A stretch of DNA of 10,223 nt from Porticoccaceae bacterium (GCA_002591625.1 PCDB01000024.1:1-10223); one strand, 5' to 3'. Positions 1 through 6,818 are shown, counted from the first letter of the stretch. A program made the numbers and translations. The notes: generated from the sequence alone by a model not told the origin.

Positions 1-241
1 TTTTGAGAGGTTTCCAAGCCAGCAATACTGAGCCGACTGTAACTATGATTGTTGAAATCAAAGCAGCATCGACTGATTCGCGAACAAAACCAAACTTAAT
101 TAACAGACCCGTAGTAATTGTCGCAAAACCCAGAGCCGCAAGGATGACCAACGAAAAACCAAAGGCAAGTGCCTCTATTAACAACAGAGCGGCACCGATT
201 AGAATCATTAAAGATGGCAAATCTTCAAGCAGGTTACTCAT
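1..241 (-). CDS. NfeD-like membrane protein, N-terminal part (cut by window edge)
   Basis: The first 80 codons of a small membrane protein run off the left edge. The start ATG (241-239) overlaps the TGA stop of the upstream SPFH gene in an ATGA tetranucleotide, which indicates translational coupling. The visible protein has a short polar N-terminus (MSNLLEDLP), then two or three hydrophobic spans rich in Leu, Ile, Ala and Gly. This is the pattern of the short NfeD class (YbbJ-like), whose soluble OB-fold domain would lie beyond the edge. NfeD proteins are regularly encoded directly beside stomatin/QmcA-type proteins and are thought to form membrane assemblies with them. The assignment rests on this gene order and hydrophobic profile, because the diagnostic C-terminal domain is not visible. 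Confidence 0.8.
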   Translation of the reverse strand, partial: MSNLLEDLPSLMILIGAALLLIEALAFGFSLVILAALGFATITTGLLIKFGFVRESVDAALISTIIVTVGSVLLAWKPLK

Positions 242-1179
242 TGCTTGGTTCTCTCGTTTAGTGTTTTAACTATTGTGGTGGCTTGCGCGACAACAGACGC
301 CGGATCGCTTGCTGAGTCGGGAAGCAGCACGACCGAGGCGTCTTTCGCGATAGCATGTTTTGCCTCTATGGCCTTTGTTGCAAGGTCAAGCTGCACGGCC
401 TTTTGTCCCTCTTCAGTAACTGCAGCCTCTCCAATCGTTTGCAACGCCTTCGCTTTTGCTTCCGCAACCGCGATGATTGCGTTAGCCTCCCCCTGCGCCC
501 GCAAGACCTGCTCATCTCGATCCGCCTCTGCCGCCAAAACGACCGATTGCTGCTCACCCTGAGCTCGGTTGATTGCCGCCTGACGATCACCCTCAGACTC
601 CAATATTTGCGCTCTCTTTACTCGCTCAGCCTTCATTTGAGCCTCCATAGCATCCATAACAGATCTGGGAGGAACTATATCTTTGATCTCATACCGCAAC
701 ACTTGAATTCCCCATGGAGTTGATGCTTCGTTAATAGCCGCCACTATGTTGGTGTTCAACATATCACGCTCCTCAAATGTTTTATCCAACTCCATCTTTC
801 CCAACTCTGAGCGCATTGTGGTCTGCGCGAGTTGCGTGACTGCGAAGACATAATCATCAACACCATAAGTGGCTTTGAACGGATCAAGAACCCTAAAATA
901 GAGGACCCCATCAACCGTCAATGATATATTATCCCTAGTAATAGCATTTTGACTTGGCACATCAACCGCTTGCTCTTTGAGTGACCTATCGGCTGCCACT
1001 CGGTCGATTATTGGCAGTATAAAGCTGAGCCCCGCCTCTTTCGTGGACTCATAACGGCCAAACCGCTCTACCACATAAGCGCGATTTTGCGGCACAAATA
1101 AAATAGTTGCTTTCAAAACTACTAACAATAATATTAGAAGAAAAAACTCCCCCAAGGGCAATGATGATAAAAAGTCCAT
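238..1179 (-). CDS. qmcA: SPFH/band 7 (stomatin, QmcA-type) membrane scaffold protein
   Basis: This 313-residue protein is the normal length for the QmcA/paraslipin group. Residues 10-28 form one N-terminal membrane span. The SPFH domain follows at about 29-190, with the typical start VPQNRAYVVERFGRY and the segment GVLYFRVLDPFKATYGV. The conserved block around IKDIVPP (165-171) is present. A long Ala/Glu/Lys-rich coiled coil (about 176-260, with EAKAKA) follows, where family members oligomerise. Such proteins form large membrane-bound rings or microdomains and are linked to membrane-protease control and membrane stress. The start ATG is preceded by AAAGGT at suitable spacing. The stop overlaps the NfeD start, so the two are almost certainly one operon. 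Family assignment is firm; the qmcA symbol is by similarity of architecture. Confidence 0.93.
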   Translation of the reverse strand: MDFLSSLPLGEFFLLILLLVVLKATILFVPQNRAYVVERFGRYESTKEAGLSFILPIIDRVAADRSLKEQAVDVPSQNAITRDNISLTVDGVLYFRVLDPFKATYGVDDYVFAVTQLAQTTMRSELGKMELDKTFEERDMLNTNIVAAINEASTPWGIQVLRYEIKDIVPPRSVMDAMEAQMKAERVKRAQILESEGDRQAAINRAQGEQQSVVLAAEADRDEQVLRAQGEANAIIAVAEAKAKALQTIGEAAVTEEGQKAVQLDLATKAIEAKHAIAKDASVVLLPDSASDPASVVAQATTIVKTLNERTKQ

Positions 1180-1241
1180 AAAATCTACCTTTCAATTTTC
1201 AAGATTTCGCTACAAACCACCCGCCACGGCAGTATAAGTTG

Positions 1242-1978
1242 TCAGGGTTCCTGCTGAGTTGGTCTTAGAGTCATCTCGTTAATTGAGAGCCCTTGATCTT
1301 TTTCAAGAGCGAACTTAATTGACTCCGCGACCTCTGCCGCTAGCCTCGCGACCGTTGCCATATCCACTTGCTTGAGGGTTTCCATTACCACATCATCCGT
1401 TATTTTGTTGGCTAATTCAGTGGCACATATGCCGGCCATGATACAGGTGACTTGGATTGCGCCTGCTTATTCCTTTCTTGTGCCCTCAGAGATCGCATTT
1501 ACAGCGAACTTGGTCGCAGAGTAGGCAGATGGACCGGACATTACAATTTTACCAGCAATAGAGGAGACGTTAACAATTTTTCCGTGACCTTGCTTGAGAA
1601 AGTGGTTAAAAACCACATTCGTGCCATATTAAACACCCTTTATATTAACATCTATTATTTGATCCCACTCATAGACTTTTTCCCACTTAGTCATCGATAG
1701 AGGCATAATTCCAGCATTTTTTACGAGCGCAACCACCCCCCAAAGGTGGTTTTGCACTTATCCACAAGTGCAAATACCTGTGTCACAAAAGTGACGTCAG
1801 TGGTCAGGAAGGTTGCAGTCTCTATCAGCTCATCACAAATCTCTCTCAAGCGTCCTTCTCGCCTCGCCCCAAGAACCACTTGGCAGCCAGGGTCTACTTG
1901 AACTCTGGCTGTCTCCATGCCAAGGCCAAAGTTGGCCCAGGTAATTACTACTCGCGTGCCAGTAAAATTAGGCATCAT
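1242..1978 (-). pseudogene. Short-chain dehydrogenase/reductase (SDR), inactivated
   Basis: Three reading-frame pieces together spell one SDR of about 245 residues. The N-terminal piece (to about 1742) has VVITWANFGLG where a working Rossmann turn reads TGxxxGxG, so a key glycine has become Trp. Its later GARR and TTDVT motifs are intact. The frame then breaks at a run of six G (minus strand of 1736-1741). The next frame continues with [20 protein letters not shown], the catalytic YSATK and SEGTRKE. That frame is interrupted by TAA codons at 1631-1629 and 1469-1467, and then runs on to the family-typical end INEMTLRPTQ. With two stops, one frameshift and a lost cofactor glycine, the gene is dead. 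The mutations are scattered point changes, so decay looks gradual and not caused by an insertion. The original start was probably one of the tandem ATGs at 1978 or 1975. Confidence 0.88.
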
Positions 1979-2211
1979 AGGATTCCGCCCCCTGTATTAA
2001 CTTAAGCTTATTTGACGCTGCCAAATTCTGCGCGCTTTCTTTCGAAACGTTAAGATATTCAATCCCGAAAAACAACGGTCTTTGTCCATGGAGAACTCAG
2101 GGAAATTTACCGATCTTACGTTGCGGAAAATTACTGAGCTTCCCGAAACGTCGATTCAAGCATTTCTCAATGCAGATTTCTGTTATCTTGAAGACAAATA
2201 AAACCCCTCTC

Positions 2212-2268
2212 TTTTGTATCTGCCAAGGTACATATACATAAACACAGGTGTCTTGTCCCATGGGGGTG
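2212..2268 (+). repeat. Dispersed intergenic repeat, copy 1 of 4
   Basis: This copy begins TTTTGTATCTGCCAAGGTAC and ends in CTTGTCCCATGGGGGTG. It is about 57 bp long and lies between the SDR pseudogene and the FAD oxidase. It differs from the consensus at a few positions in its centre (ATATAC for ACACAT-type sequence, AACACAG for AACATAG). The core could fold with CAAG pairing CTTG around an inner ATAC/GTGT pairing that includes one G-T wobble. Confidence 0.85.
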
Positions 2269-2397
2269 ATGTTTTTTCTATGGGGTATTATGGCGAGGAT
2301 TGACAGCTTTTCTATTTGCTACATTCTGTGTTACATTTTGACACGAAAACGTGCTACTACATCAGCGTAAGTGACTGATAAATATGGCAGTAAAAGT

Positions 2398-2425
2398 ATG
2401 GGTTCGACTCCTACCTCTCTCGCCA
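2398..2425 (+). other. tRNA 3'-end fragment (T arm, acceptor strand, CCA); possible attachment-site remnant
   Basis: The spacing is exactly that of a tRNA 3' half. A 5-nt T-stem strand (ATGGG, 2398-2402) precedes the T loop TTCGACT (2403-2409), then CCTAC (2410-2414). Seven acceptor nucleotides (CTCTCTC, 2415-2421), discriminator G and CCA (2423-2425) follow. Four of five T-stem positions pair, one as a wobble. I find no matching 5' half (a strand like GAGAGAG with D and anticodon arms) upstream. It therefore reads as an isolated 3' end, such as integrases leave behind at tRNA genes. The paired TACATTYTG 11-mers 60-80 bp upstream resemble short arm-type direct repeats often found beside such sites. 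No integrase is present in the window. The tRNA geometry is seen directly; the attachment-site role is inferred. Confidence 0.4.
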
Positions 2426-2663
2426 TACAGAGGTATTTTAACGTATTTTAAGATACTCTTCTGCACACAAAAATATTACAAGCTATTGTGTTATATATAA
2501 ATATTTTATCTTGGGGTATAATTTAATCCATAGACGTATTTAGGATATCTGGTACACCGGGATTTTTATGCGGCAACTCGCGACCAAAAAAGTTTTGCCG
2601 AAACTGGGGTTCAAATCAGCCACCGATTTTGGGCAATTCAAACTACTGCTGTCGCAATTTGAC

Positions 2664-2682
2664 TTATTTGGTTAACAAATAA
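2664..2682. promoter_or_regulatory. 19-bp perfect dyad, operator-like, upstream of the FAD oxidase gene
   Basis: The sequence TTATTTG-GTTAA-CAAATAA has two perfect 7-bp arms around a 5-nt centre, directly downstream of a TTGACT hexamer (2659-2664) that could be a -35 element. It lies about 127 bp before the FAD gene start. A regulator-binding site or a small hairpin are both possible. No promoter -10 box is clear at the matching distance. Confidence 0.3.
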
Positions 2683-2808
2683 CACATTAATCCTGTTGTT
2701 TCTGCGCTAGCTTCATTATGTTTCAATAATAAAGTACGTTCCTGAGATTATTTTTCCATAAGGAGTATCAAAACTTCCGGTTTTCGTTCAAACCAAGTAG
2801 GTACTATT

Positions 2809-4392
2809 TTGAAGAAAAACTCCAAAATCCAGCATAATGCTGAACTATCGATTCTGCTAGATTCGATTCAAGGTGTATCTTGGACAACGGACTCCGAGAC
2901 CATTTCTAAATTTTCGAAAGATTTGTTCTATTCATCCAAAAAAGCAGATGTGATCATACAACCCCGGGGAACCAACGAAATAAGTCGTGTTATTCAGGCA
3001 GTACAATCATCAGAATTTAAAATTGCGGTTAGGGGAGGCGGATTATCATACTCAGCAGGATATTTGGTGGAGAGAGAGAATACATTACTCCTTGACATGA
3101 GGTTTTGTGATCAGATTATTGAGATCAACGCAGATGATATGTTTGTGATAGTCGGTGCCGGCACCACTTGGAAAAAGCTCGACGAAGCCCTGCAACCTCA
3201 TGGAATGAGGGCCGCCTTCTGGGGCACTGGCTCGGGTTTGCATGCCACTGTAGGAGGAAGTTTGTCACAAAATGCAATTAATTATGGCTCAGGTAAGTAT
3301 GGCACCGCAGCAGAAAATGTAACTGGTCTAAAAATAATTCTGCCTAACGGCAAAGAGATTAGGACAGGTTCGTGGGCTGATAACAAAAATATGCAGCCCT
3401 TCAATAGGTATTATGGACCGGATTTGACAGGCCTTTTTCTTGGCGATAGTGGTGCATTTGGGATTAAAGCAGAGATAGCCCTGCCCTTAATTCTCAGACC
3501 TGCAGCAAGCGCGTTTATTGCTTTTGCCTTTGAGTCGATTACCGATTTTTCAGCTGCGCTGACGGAAGTTGGACGTAACGCCGTTGTCTCAGAATGTTTT
3601 GGCTTTGATCAATCTTTTTTAGCGGAGAGGGCAGTTTCTGGAGGTTTCGCTGAGGGACTAGATTCAATGAGAGGCAGATTGCTGAAAGAATTTCGAACTG
3701 GACTGAAAAAGTCTGACGATTCTCGCTCTGCTAAGGAAATTGACGGTTTAAGGCCCTTCACGGCACACATGAGCGTGGATTGCAGAGATAACTTTGAATT
3801 GCAAAGTTCAATGTCGCTCATAAATCAGATTTGTAATAAGCATAGGGGCTTGGTAATCGATGGCGAACTCATGAGAGCCATAAGAGAGAAGCCTTTTCCT
3901 GCTCCGGAAATGCTGCTTGGGGCTAACGGTGATCGATGGGTTCCAATGCATGGAGTAATTCCATTTTCGTTATACAAGGGTCTTCTTGTCGAAATTGAAA
4001 AGTTTTTTAAGCTTAGAGAAGTGCAGCTTAAAAAGGAAAAAATATCTTGGTCACATGTCAGCAATCTGATTGGTAATTCAAGGATTCTAGTTGAGGTGAA
4101 TCTGTACTGGAGGGATTCTATCCCAGATTCTTTCGAAGACTTTTTAGATGAGGAATTTATAAATGGGCACAACCGCCATCCACATAACTCTGATGTTTAT
4201 AATGGAGTAAAATTGCTGCGATCGGAATTAATAAATCTCTTTCAAAAATTCGGTTCGACTCACCTTCAAATCGGCAAAACCTATCCTTATCTCACTACTA
4301 GAATGGGAAATGTCTCTGAGCTTATTCTGACATTGAAAACTGAACTAGATCCAGCGCATCGGATTAATCCAGGTGTGCTCGGGTTAGAATGA
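2809..4392 (+). CDS. FAD-binding oxidoreductase (PCMH/VAO family, GlcD-like)
   Basis: This 527-residue flavoprotein has the two-domain VAO plan. The N-terminal FAD-binding PCMH domain (about 38-230) shows VIIQPRGTNEIS, the FAD loop RGGGLSYSAG (75-84), VGAGTTW, the segment GTGSGLHATVGGSLSQNAINYG and GDSGAFGI (212-219). The C-terminal substrate domain ends in the characteristic DPAHRINPGVLG. Relatives oxidise hydroxy acids (glycolate, D-lactate), phenolic alcohols or ether-lipid precursors; the substrate cannot be named from sequence. No His of a covalent-flavin type is evident. The start used is TTG, with a weak AGG 7 nt before it. A better AAGGAG lies 44 nt upstream without an ATG, GTG or TTG at proper distance, so the true N-terminus is uncertain. 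It is the only long plus-strand gene here and sits between repeat copies 1 and 2. Confidence 0.88.
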   Translation: MKKNSKIQHNAELSILLDSIQGVSWTTDSETISKFSKDLFYSSKKADVIIQPRGTNEISRVIQAVQSSEFKIAVRGGGLSYSAGYLVERENTLLLDMRFCDQIIEINADDMFVIVGAGTTWKKLDEALQPHGMRAAFWGTGSGLHATVGGSLSQNAINYGSGKYGTAAENVTGLKIILPNGKEIRTGSWADNKNMQPFNRYYGPDLTGLFLGDSGAFGIKAEIALPLILRPAASAFIAFAFESITDFSAALTEVGRNAVVSECFGFDQSFLAERAVSGGFAEGLDSMRGRLLKEFRTGLKKSDDSRSAKEIDGLRPFTAHMSVDCRDNFELQSSMSLINQICNKHRGLVIDGELMRAIREKPFPAPEMLLGANGDRWVPMHGVIPFSLYKGLLVEIEKFFKLREVQLKKEKISWSHVSNLIGNSRILVEVNLYWRDSIPDSFEDFLDEEFINGHNRHPHNSDVYNGVKLLRSELINLFQKFGSTHLQIGKTYPYLTTRMGNVSELILTLKTELDPAHRINPGVLGLE

Positions 4393-4697
4393 GTGGATCA
4401 AGACCTCAAGCTTTTCGTGAACGCCGGCCTTTCCAACCTTACGGAACTATTTTTTCTATGTGCTAAGGTACATACACATAAACATAGGTGTGTTGTCCCA
4501 TGGGGGGTGCTTTAACTTCAGATCAGGATAGCACTGTTAAAGATGACTCTTGATCGCGGCCAGTTGGACTAAATCGCGTAGGGGTATTGTAGCGCCTTTT
4601 CCTGCTCAAGAGGTTTGCCCCTCTGAAACTCGCTAAAATTAATCGTTTAAAAAGTTTGTATCAATTTATTAGTTAGTTTTTTATAAAATAATATAAG
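4393..4697. other. Gap between convergent genes, with repeat copy 2
   Basis: The FAD oxidase (plus) and deiminase (minus) converge on this 305-bp gap. It holds repeat copy 2 and a weak 5-bp hairpin (AGAGG/CCTCT around 4610-4625). Neither gene has a convincing terminator with a U tract here. The last 60 bases are strongly A+T-rich. Confidence 0.6.
4452..4509 (+). repeat. Dispersed intergenic repeat, copy 2 of 4
   Basis: This copy begins TTTTCTATGTGCTAAGGTAC and continues through the shared core ACATACACATAAACATAGG to TTGTCCCATGGGGGGTG. It starts about 60 bp after the FAD oxidase stop. Similarity with copy 4 continues a further 14 bp or so (CTTTAACTTCAGA against CTTTTGCTTCAGA), so the full element may be about 72 bp. 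Confidence 0.88.
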
Positions 4698-5801
4698 TTA
4701 GTTTGAAACAGGTAAGGCGGGTTGATCATTTGTATGACAATGAACTCCCCCGCCTGCTGACCACGAGCTTAACATTTCAATCAGGTAGACATCACGATCG
4801 GGAAAATAGGTCTCTATGCGCGATTTTGCCGCGATATCTGTTTTTGGGTTCCCAAAGCCAGGCACAATTACAAATCCGTTTCCGACGAGCCAATTAATGT
4901 AATTAGTATCAAACATTTTATCCCTATACTTAACAAAACCTTCGATAGGTTCTCTAATTACATGGAACCCTGCTTTTTCTATTATTTTTGCTGCCTTATC
5001 ATAGATTTCAGCATCTGCGCTATCACGTCGACATAATGACCGGGATGTGCATTGAACAACGACTACAGTTCTCGGACCAATAAACCGGGCAATACCATCA
5101 ATGTGTCCTTTGGTTAGATCTCCATCTGGGATTCCCTCGATGAGAATAACTTGTGCTACGCCAAAGTTAGCCTTCAAATCAATCGCTGCCATCTTTTTAC
5201 TGTAGTTCAAGTTTCGACTTGGATCTCCAATGGTACTCCAATTCAATATAACTGTATCTGATCCATTAAACTCTAAATTACCTCGTTCATGAACAAGATC
5301 TATCTGATCAACAGGCAACCCAAGTATCGTGCCAACTTTGTCAGGGACTGAATTATCTAGTTTAAACGGTATATCTGGACCAAAAGCACCACCCCATGCA
5401 TTGAAATTCCAATTTTGAATCCTGATTTCTTTGTCATTCAAAACATAAACAGGTCCATTGTCTCTCATCCAAGAATTATCATAAGGTATTGCGTGCCATT
5501 GGATATTTTTGTCTTTAGGGTCTACCCCTATATTAGTCAACGCTTTAAGAGCGTCCGCATAAACTTGATCTGAATAGAAGAGAATATGAAGTTTTTGGTA
5601 GCGTCGAATAATATCAGCCATTTTTGCAAATGCTTTTTCATGATCCTTTTCCCAATAACCCGGCCATTGCATCCAAGTCGCCTCTTGCGGCTCCCATTCA
5701 GCTGGAACACGCACAGTTTGACGGTCAAATTCGTTTGCTTGATTTATGCTCATTACTGAAATCAAAAGTGTTATAAAAATAATCCATATTTTACTTTTCA
5801 T
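4698..5801 (-). CDS. Exported agmatine deiminase / peptidyl-arginine deiminase family protein
   Basis: A 367-residue guanidino-group hydrolase of the GME/AguA-PPAD superfamily, which converts agmatine or C-terminal arginine to the ureido product plus ammonia through a cysteine intermediate. Family landmarks in order are PAEWEPQEATWMQWP (33-47), WMRDNGP with Asp114, WGGAFGPD, GHIDGIARF with His233, and GGGVHCHT with the presumed nucleophile Cys355. The N-terminus (MKSKIWIIFITLLISVMS) is a signal peptide or membrane anchor, which cytoplasmic AguA lacks, so the enzyme probably works in the periplasm or outside. The usual EGG segment reads HERGNLEFNG here, an Arg for Gly change. I chose ATG at 5801, with AAAGAG 9 nt upstream, over an in-frame TTG at 5810. 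Whether the substrate is agmatine, free arginine or peptide arginine is open. Confidence 0.88.
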   Translation of the reverse strand: MKSKIWIIFITLLISVMSINQANEFDRQTVRVPAEWEPQEATWMQWPGYWEKDHEKAFAKMADIIRRYQKLHILFYSDQVYADALKALTNIGVDPKDKNIQWHAIPYDNSWMRDNGPVYVLNDKEIRIQNWNFNAWGGAFGPDIPFKLDNSVPDKVGTILGLPVDQIDLVHERGNLEFNGSDTVILNWSTIGDPSRNLNYSKKMAAIDLKANFGVAQVILIEGIPDGDLTKGHIDGIARFIGPRTVVVVQCTSRSLCRRDSADAEIYDKAAKIIEKAGFHVIREPIEGFVKYRDKMFDTNYINWLVGNGFVIVPGFGNPKTDIAAKSRIETYFPDRDVYLIEMLSSWSAGGGVHCHTNDQPALPVSN

Positions 5802-6131
5802 TTGCTCCAACTCTTTAGCAGTTTCCGCACCTGCGAATTTGTGCTAAAACTGGTATTTTTCACCATAGCTTCTTGATATTCTATCCCAAAAAAGATTTGT
5901 CTAAACCACTGTCAATAAGAAGGTCTAAAATCCTGTTTTTTTGTATCTGCGAAGGTACAGACACAAGACATAGGTTTCTTACCCCATGGGGGTCTAGGTC
6001 TTTGCACTCTTGCAAGGAAGGCTCAAGTGACAAAGTCTTAATAATTGGGCTGTCTTGAGTTAGTAACTACAGTAAGTGAAATGAGGGTGCTGACATATGT
6101 GTTAGGTGAGTTATTGCTGAGACCCGCTTAT
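5802..6131. other. 330-bp gap with repeat copy 3
   Basis: This region is upstream of the deiminase start and downstream of the 44-residue gene, both on the minus strand. It contains repeat copy 3 and otherwise no supported gene. A 61-codon plus-strand frame across it is largely made of the repeat and has no plausible ribosome binding site. A promoter for the deiminase should lie here, but no clear -35/-10 pair was found. Confidence 0.6.
5939..5993 (+). repeat. Dispersed intergenic repeat, copy 3 of 4
   Basis: The most divergent copy. It begins TTTTGTATCTGCGAAGGTAC, passes through AGACACAAGACATAGG (one base shorter than the others) and ends TTACCCCATGGGGGT. The single-base deletion breaks the only reading frame that is open through the other three copies. 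Confidence 0.8.
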
Positions 6132-6266
6132 TTAACTTCTATTACTTAGGGAATAGACTCCCCATAAAATGAACCCAACCGCTAACAGGCCAAAAATGAT
6201 TTCATATGCATGGGGCATATCGCCAACTTGCCACCAAGTCACGTCAAAGTAATTAAAGGTTTTCAC
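6132..6266 (-). CDS. Small single-span membrane protein, 44 residues
   Basis: A longer frame is open upstream to 6413. However, the GTG at 6266-6264 has an excellent AAAGGAG 7 nt before it, so I take it as the start. The resulting 44-residue protein has an aromatic N-terminal part (FNYFDVTWWQVGDMPHAYE) and then one strongly hydrophobic span ending IFGLLAVGFILWGVYS, closed by a short polar tail (LSNRS). The N-terminal Trp/Tyr cluster suggests an interfacial segment. I do not recognise the family. Its size and shape resemble accessory subunits of membrane complexes such as oxidases, but nothing in the sequence proves this. It lies downstream of the terminator that closes the Cys-rich peptide genes, so it probably has its own promoter. 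Confidence 0.6.
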   Translation of the reverse strand: MKTFNYFDVTWWQVGDMPHAYEIIFGLLAVGFILWGVYSLSNRS

Positions 6267-6289
6267 ACTTAAACTCCTTTGTTGCTCGA

Positions 6290-6349
6290 TGAGGCAGAGA
6301 CGGCGAGATGCATGATGCGATTCTGCAATGTATTTGGTCAATTGCCTCA
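6290..6349 (-). promoter_or_regulatory. Possible structured leader of the 44-residue gene
   Basis: TGAGGCA (6290-6296) and TGCCTCA (6343-6349) are perfect 7-bp complements enclosing 46 bp. The inner arm boundary lies about 10-15 bp upstream of the AAAGGAG of the small membrane protein gene. A further GCATC/GATGC pair sits just outside. A folded mRNA leader is possible, but the arms are short and could be chance. Confidence 0.2.
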
Positions 6350-6421
6350 GCATCGTTGGTATGATGCTTAAGTGACATTTTCGCGGTTGCAAATGCAAAC
6401 CTCGCGCGGTCAAAACCTAGC

Positions 6422-6447
6422 AAAAAGAAGGGGCCTGTGGGCCCCTT
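6422..6447 (-). terminator. Rho-independent terminator after the Cys-rich peptide gene
   Basis: AAGGGGCC and GGCCCCTT form a perfect 8-bp GC-rich stem with a 4-nt loop (6428-6447). On the minus strand it is followed by CTTTTTG, giving the U tract. It lies 30 bp after the stop of the 22-residue Cys-rich gene and before the 44-residue gene. The plus side ends in TTTAAATT, so some bidirectional use is possible. Confidence 0.85.
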
Positions 6448-6477
6448 TAAATTATCCCGTAGGTGGGATGAGAGGGT

Positions 6478-6546
6478 TTAAGAAATCTGTTTAGAGCAAC
6501 ACGTGCATGTGCAGCAGTCACAACACTTACATTTTAAGTTGATCAT
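6478..6546 (-). CDS. Cysteine-rich 22-residue peptide
   Basis: A very short gene whose product has eight cysteines in 22 residues, clustered as CKCCDCCTCTCC (residues 6-17), preceded by MINLK and followed by SKQIS. The density and CC/CxC pattern recall metallothioneins and other thiolate metal binders, but it is much shorter than known metallothioneins and I recognise no family. Evidence that it is real: AAGGGGCGAG is well placed before the ATG, its start is 3 nt after the stop of the 28-residue membrane peptide gene, and a strong terminator follows 30 bp later. There is no signal peptide, so a cytoplasmic role (metal or thiol handling, or a modified-peptide precursor) is the natural guess. 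A chance open frame this short cannot be excluded. Confidence 0.5.
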   Translation of the reverse strand: MINLKCKCCDCCTCTCCSKQIS

Positions 6547-6549
6547 TTT

Positions 6550-6636
6550 TTACTCGCCCCTTAGCCAAAATTCGGATAAAAAGATTGCGGTTAGCAATAC
6601 ACACGTAAAGATCATTGCGCCAGTTGTTATTTCCAT
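6550..6636 (-). CDS. 28-residue single-span membrane peptide
   Basis: The ATG is preceded by GAAGGGGA at good spacing. The product starts METTT-like (MEITTGAM), then has one hydrophobic helix (IFTCVLLTAIFLSEF) and a short charged tail (WLRGE). This is the shape of small subunits or regulators of membrane complexes (compare CydX, KdpF in size only). I do not recognise the family. It is the first gene of a two-gene unit with the Cys-rich peptide and must share its transcript: the gap is AAA and the terminator lies after the second gene. Its own single cysteine (residue 11) lies in the membrane span. Confidence 0.5.
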   Translation of the reverse strand: MEITTGAMIFTCVLLTAIFLSEFWLRGE

Positions 6637-6671
6637 GTTCGTCCCCTTCGGACAGGTGAATTAAAACAATG

Positions 6672-6703
6672 GAGTAATTATCGGGTCTATTAATCAATTA
6701 CTC
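6672..6703. promoter_or_regulatory. Inverted repeat upstream of the small-peptide genes
   Basis: GAGTAATT (6672-6679) and AATTACTC (6696-6703) are perfect 8-bp complements with a 16-bp spacer. They lie about 36-67 bp before the ATG of the 28-residue gene, where an operator or promoter-proximal site would sit. It does not match an FNR or Fur box well. Confidence 0.3.
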
Positions 6704-6818
6704 AAATGCATACTATTAATTTATGATATGCCTTAAAAGCATGAAATATAGGTGCTAAATAAGCTTCCACTGGGTTCACCATGAAGGCTCATACCGTTTT
6801 CGAACAAACTACTTTGAC

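Larger units (their letters stand above)
1979..2808. other. 830-bp gap without a convincing gene
   Basis: No long reading frame with recognisable content is present on either strand. The stretch holds repeat copy 1 (2212-2268), a pair of related 11-mers ending in TACATTYTG (2318-2328 and 2330-2340), a tRNA-like 3' end (2398-2425) and an imperfect hairpin at about 2428-2463. It also has a 19-bp dyad at 2664-2682. A 35-codon frame beginning ATG at 2568 and ending at 2675 exists, but has only a weak upstream GGGA and no recognised content. Confidence 0.6.

Noticed and set aside
1452..1700. 82-residue plus-strand frame
   Set aside because: It lies antisense within the SDR pseudogene, whose minus-strand motifs explain the sequence.
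2568..2675. 35-residue plus-strand frame beginning MRQLATKKVLPKLGF
   Set aside because: Composition is plausible, but there is only a weak GGGA upstream, no recognised family and no context; too short to support.
5873..6058. 61-residue plus-strand frame
   Set aside because: It runs through repeat copy 3, lacks a ribosome binding site and has no recognisable content.
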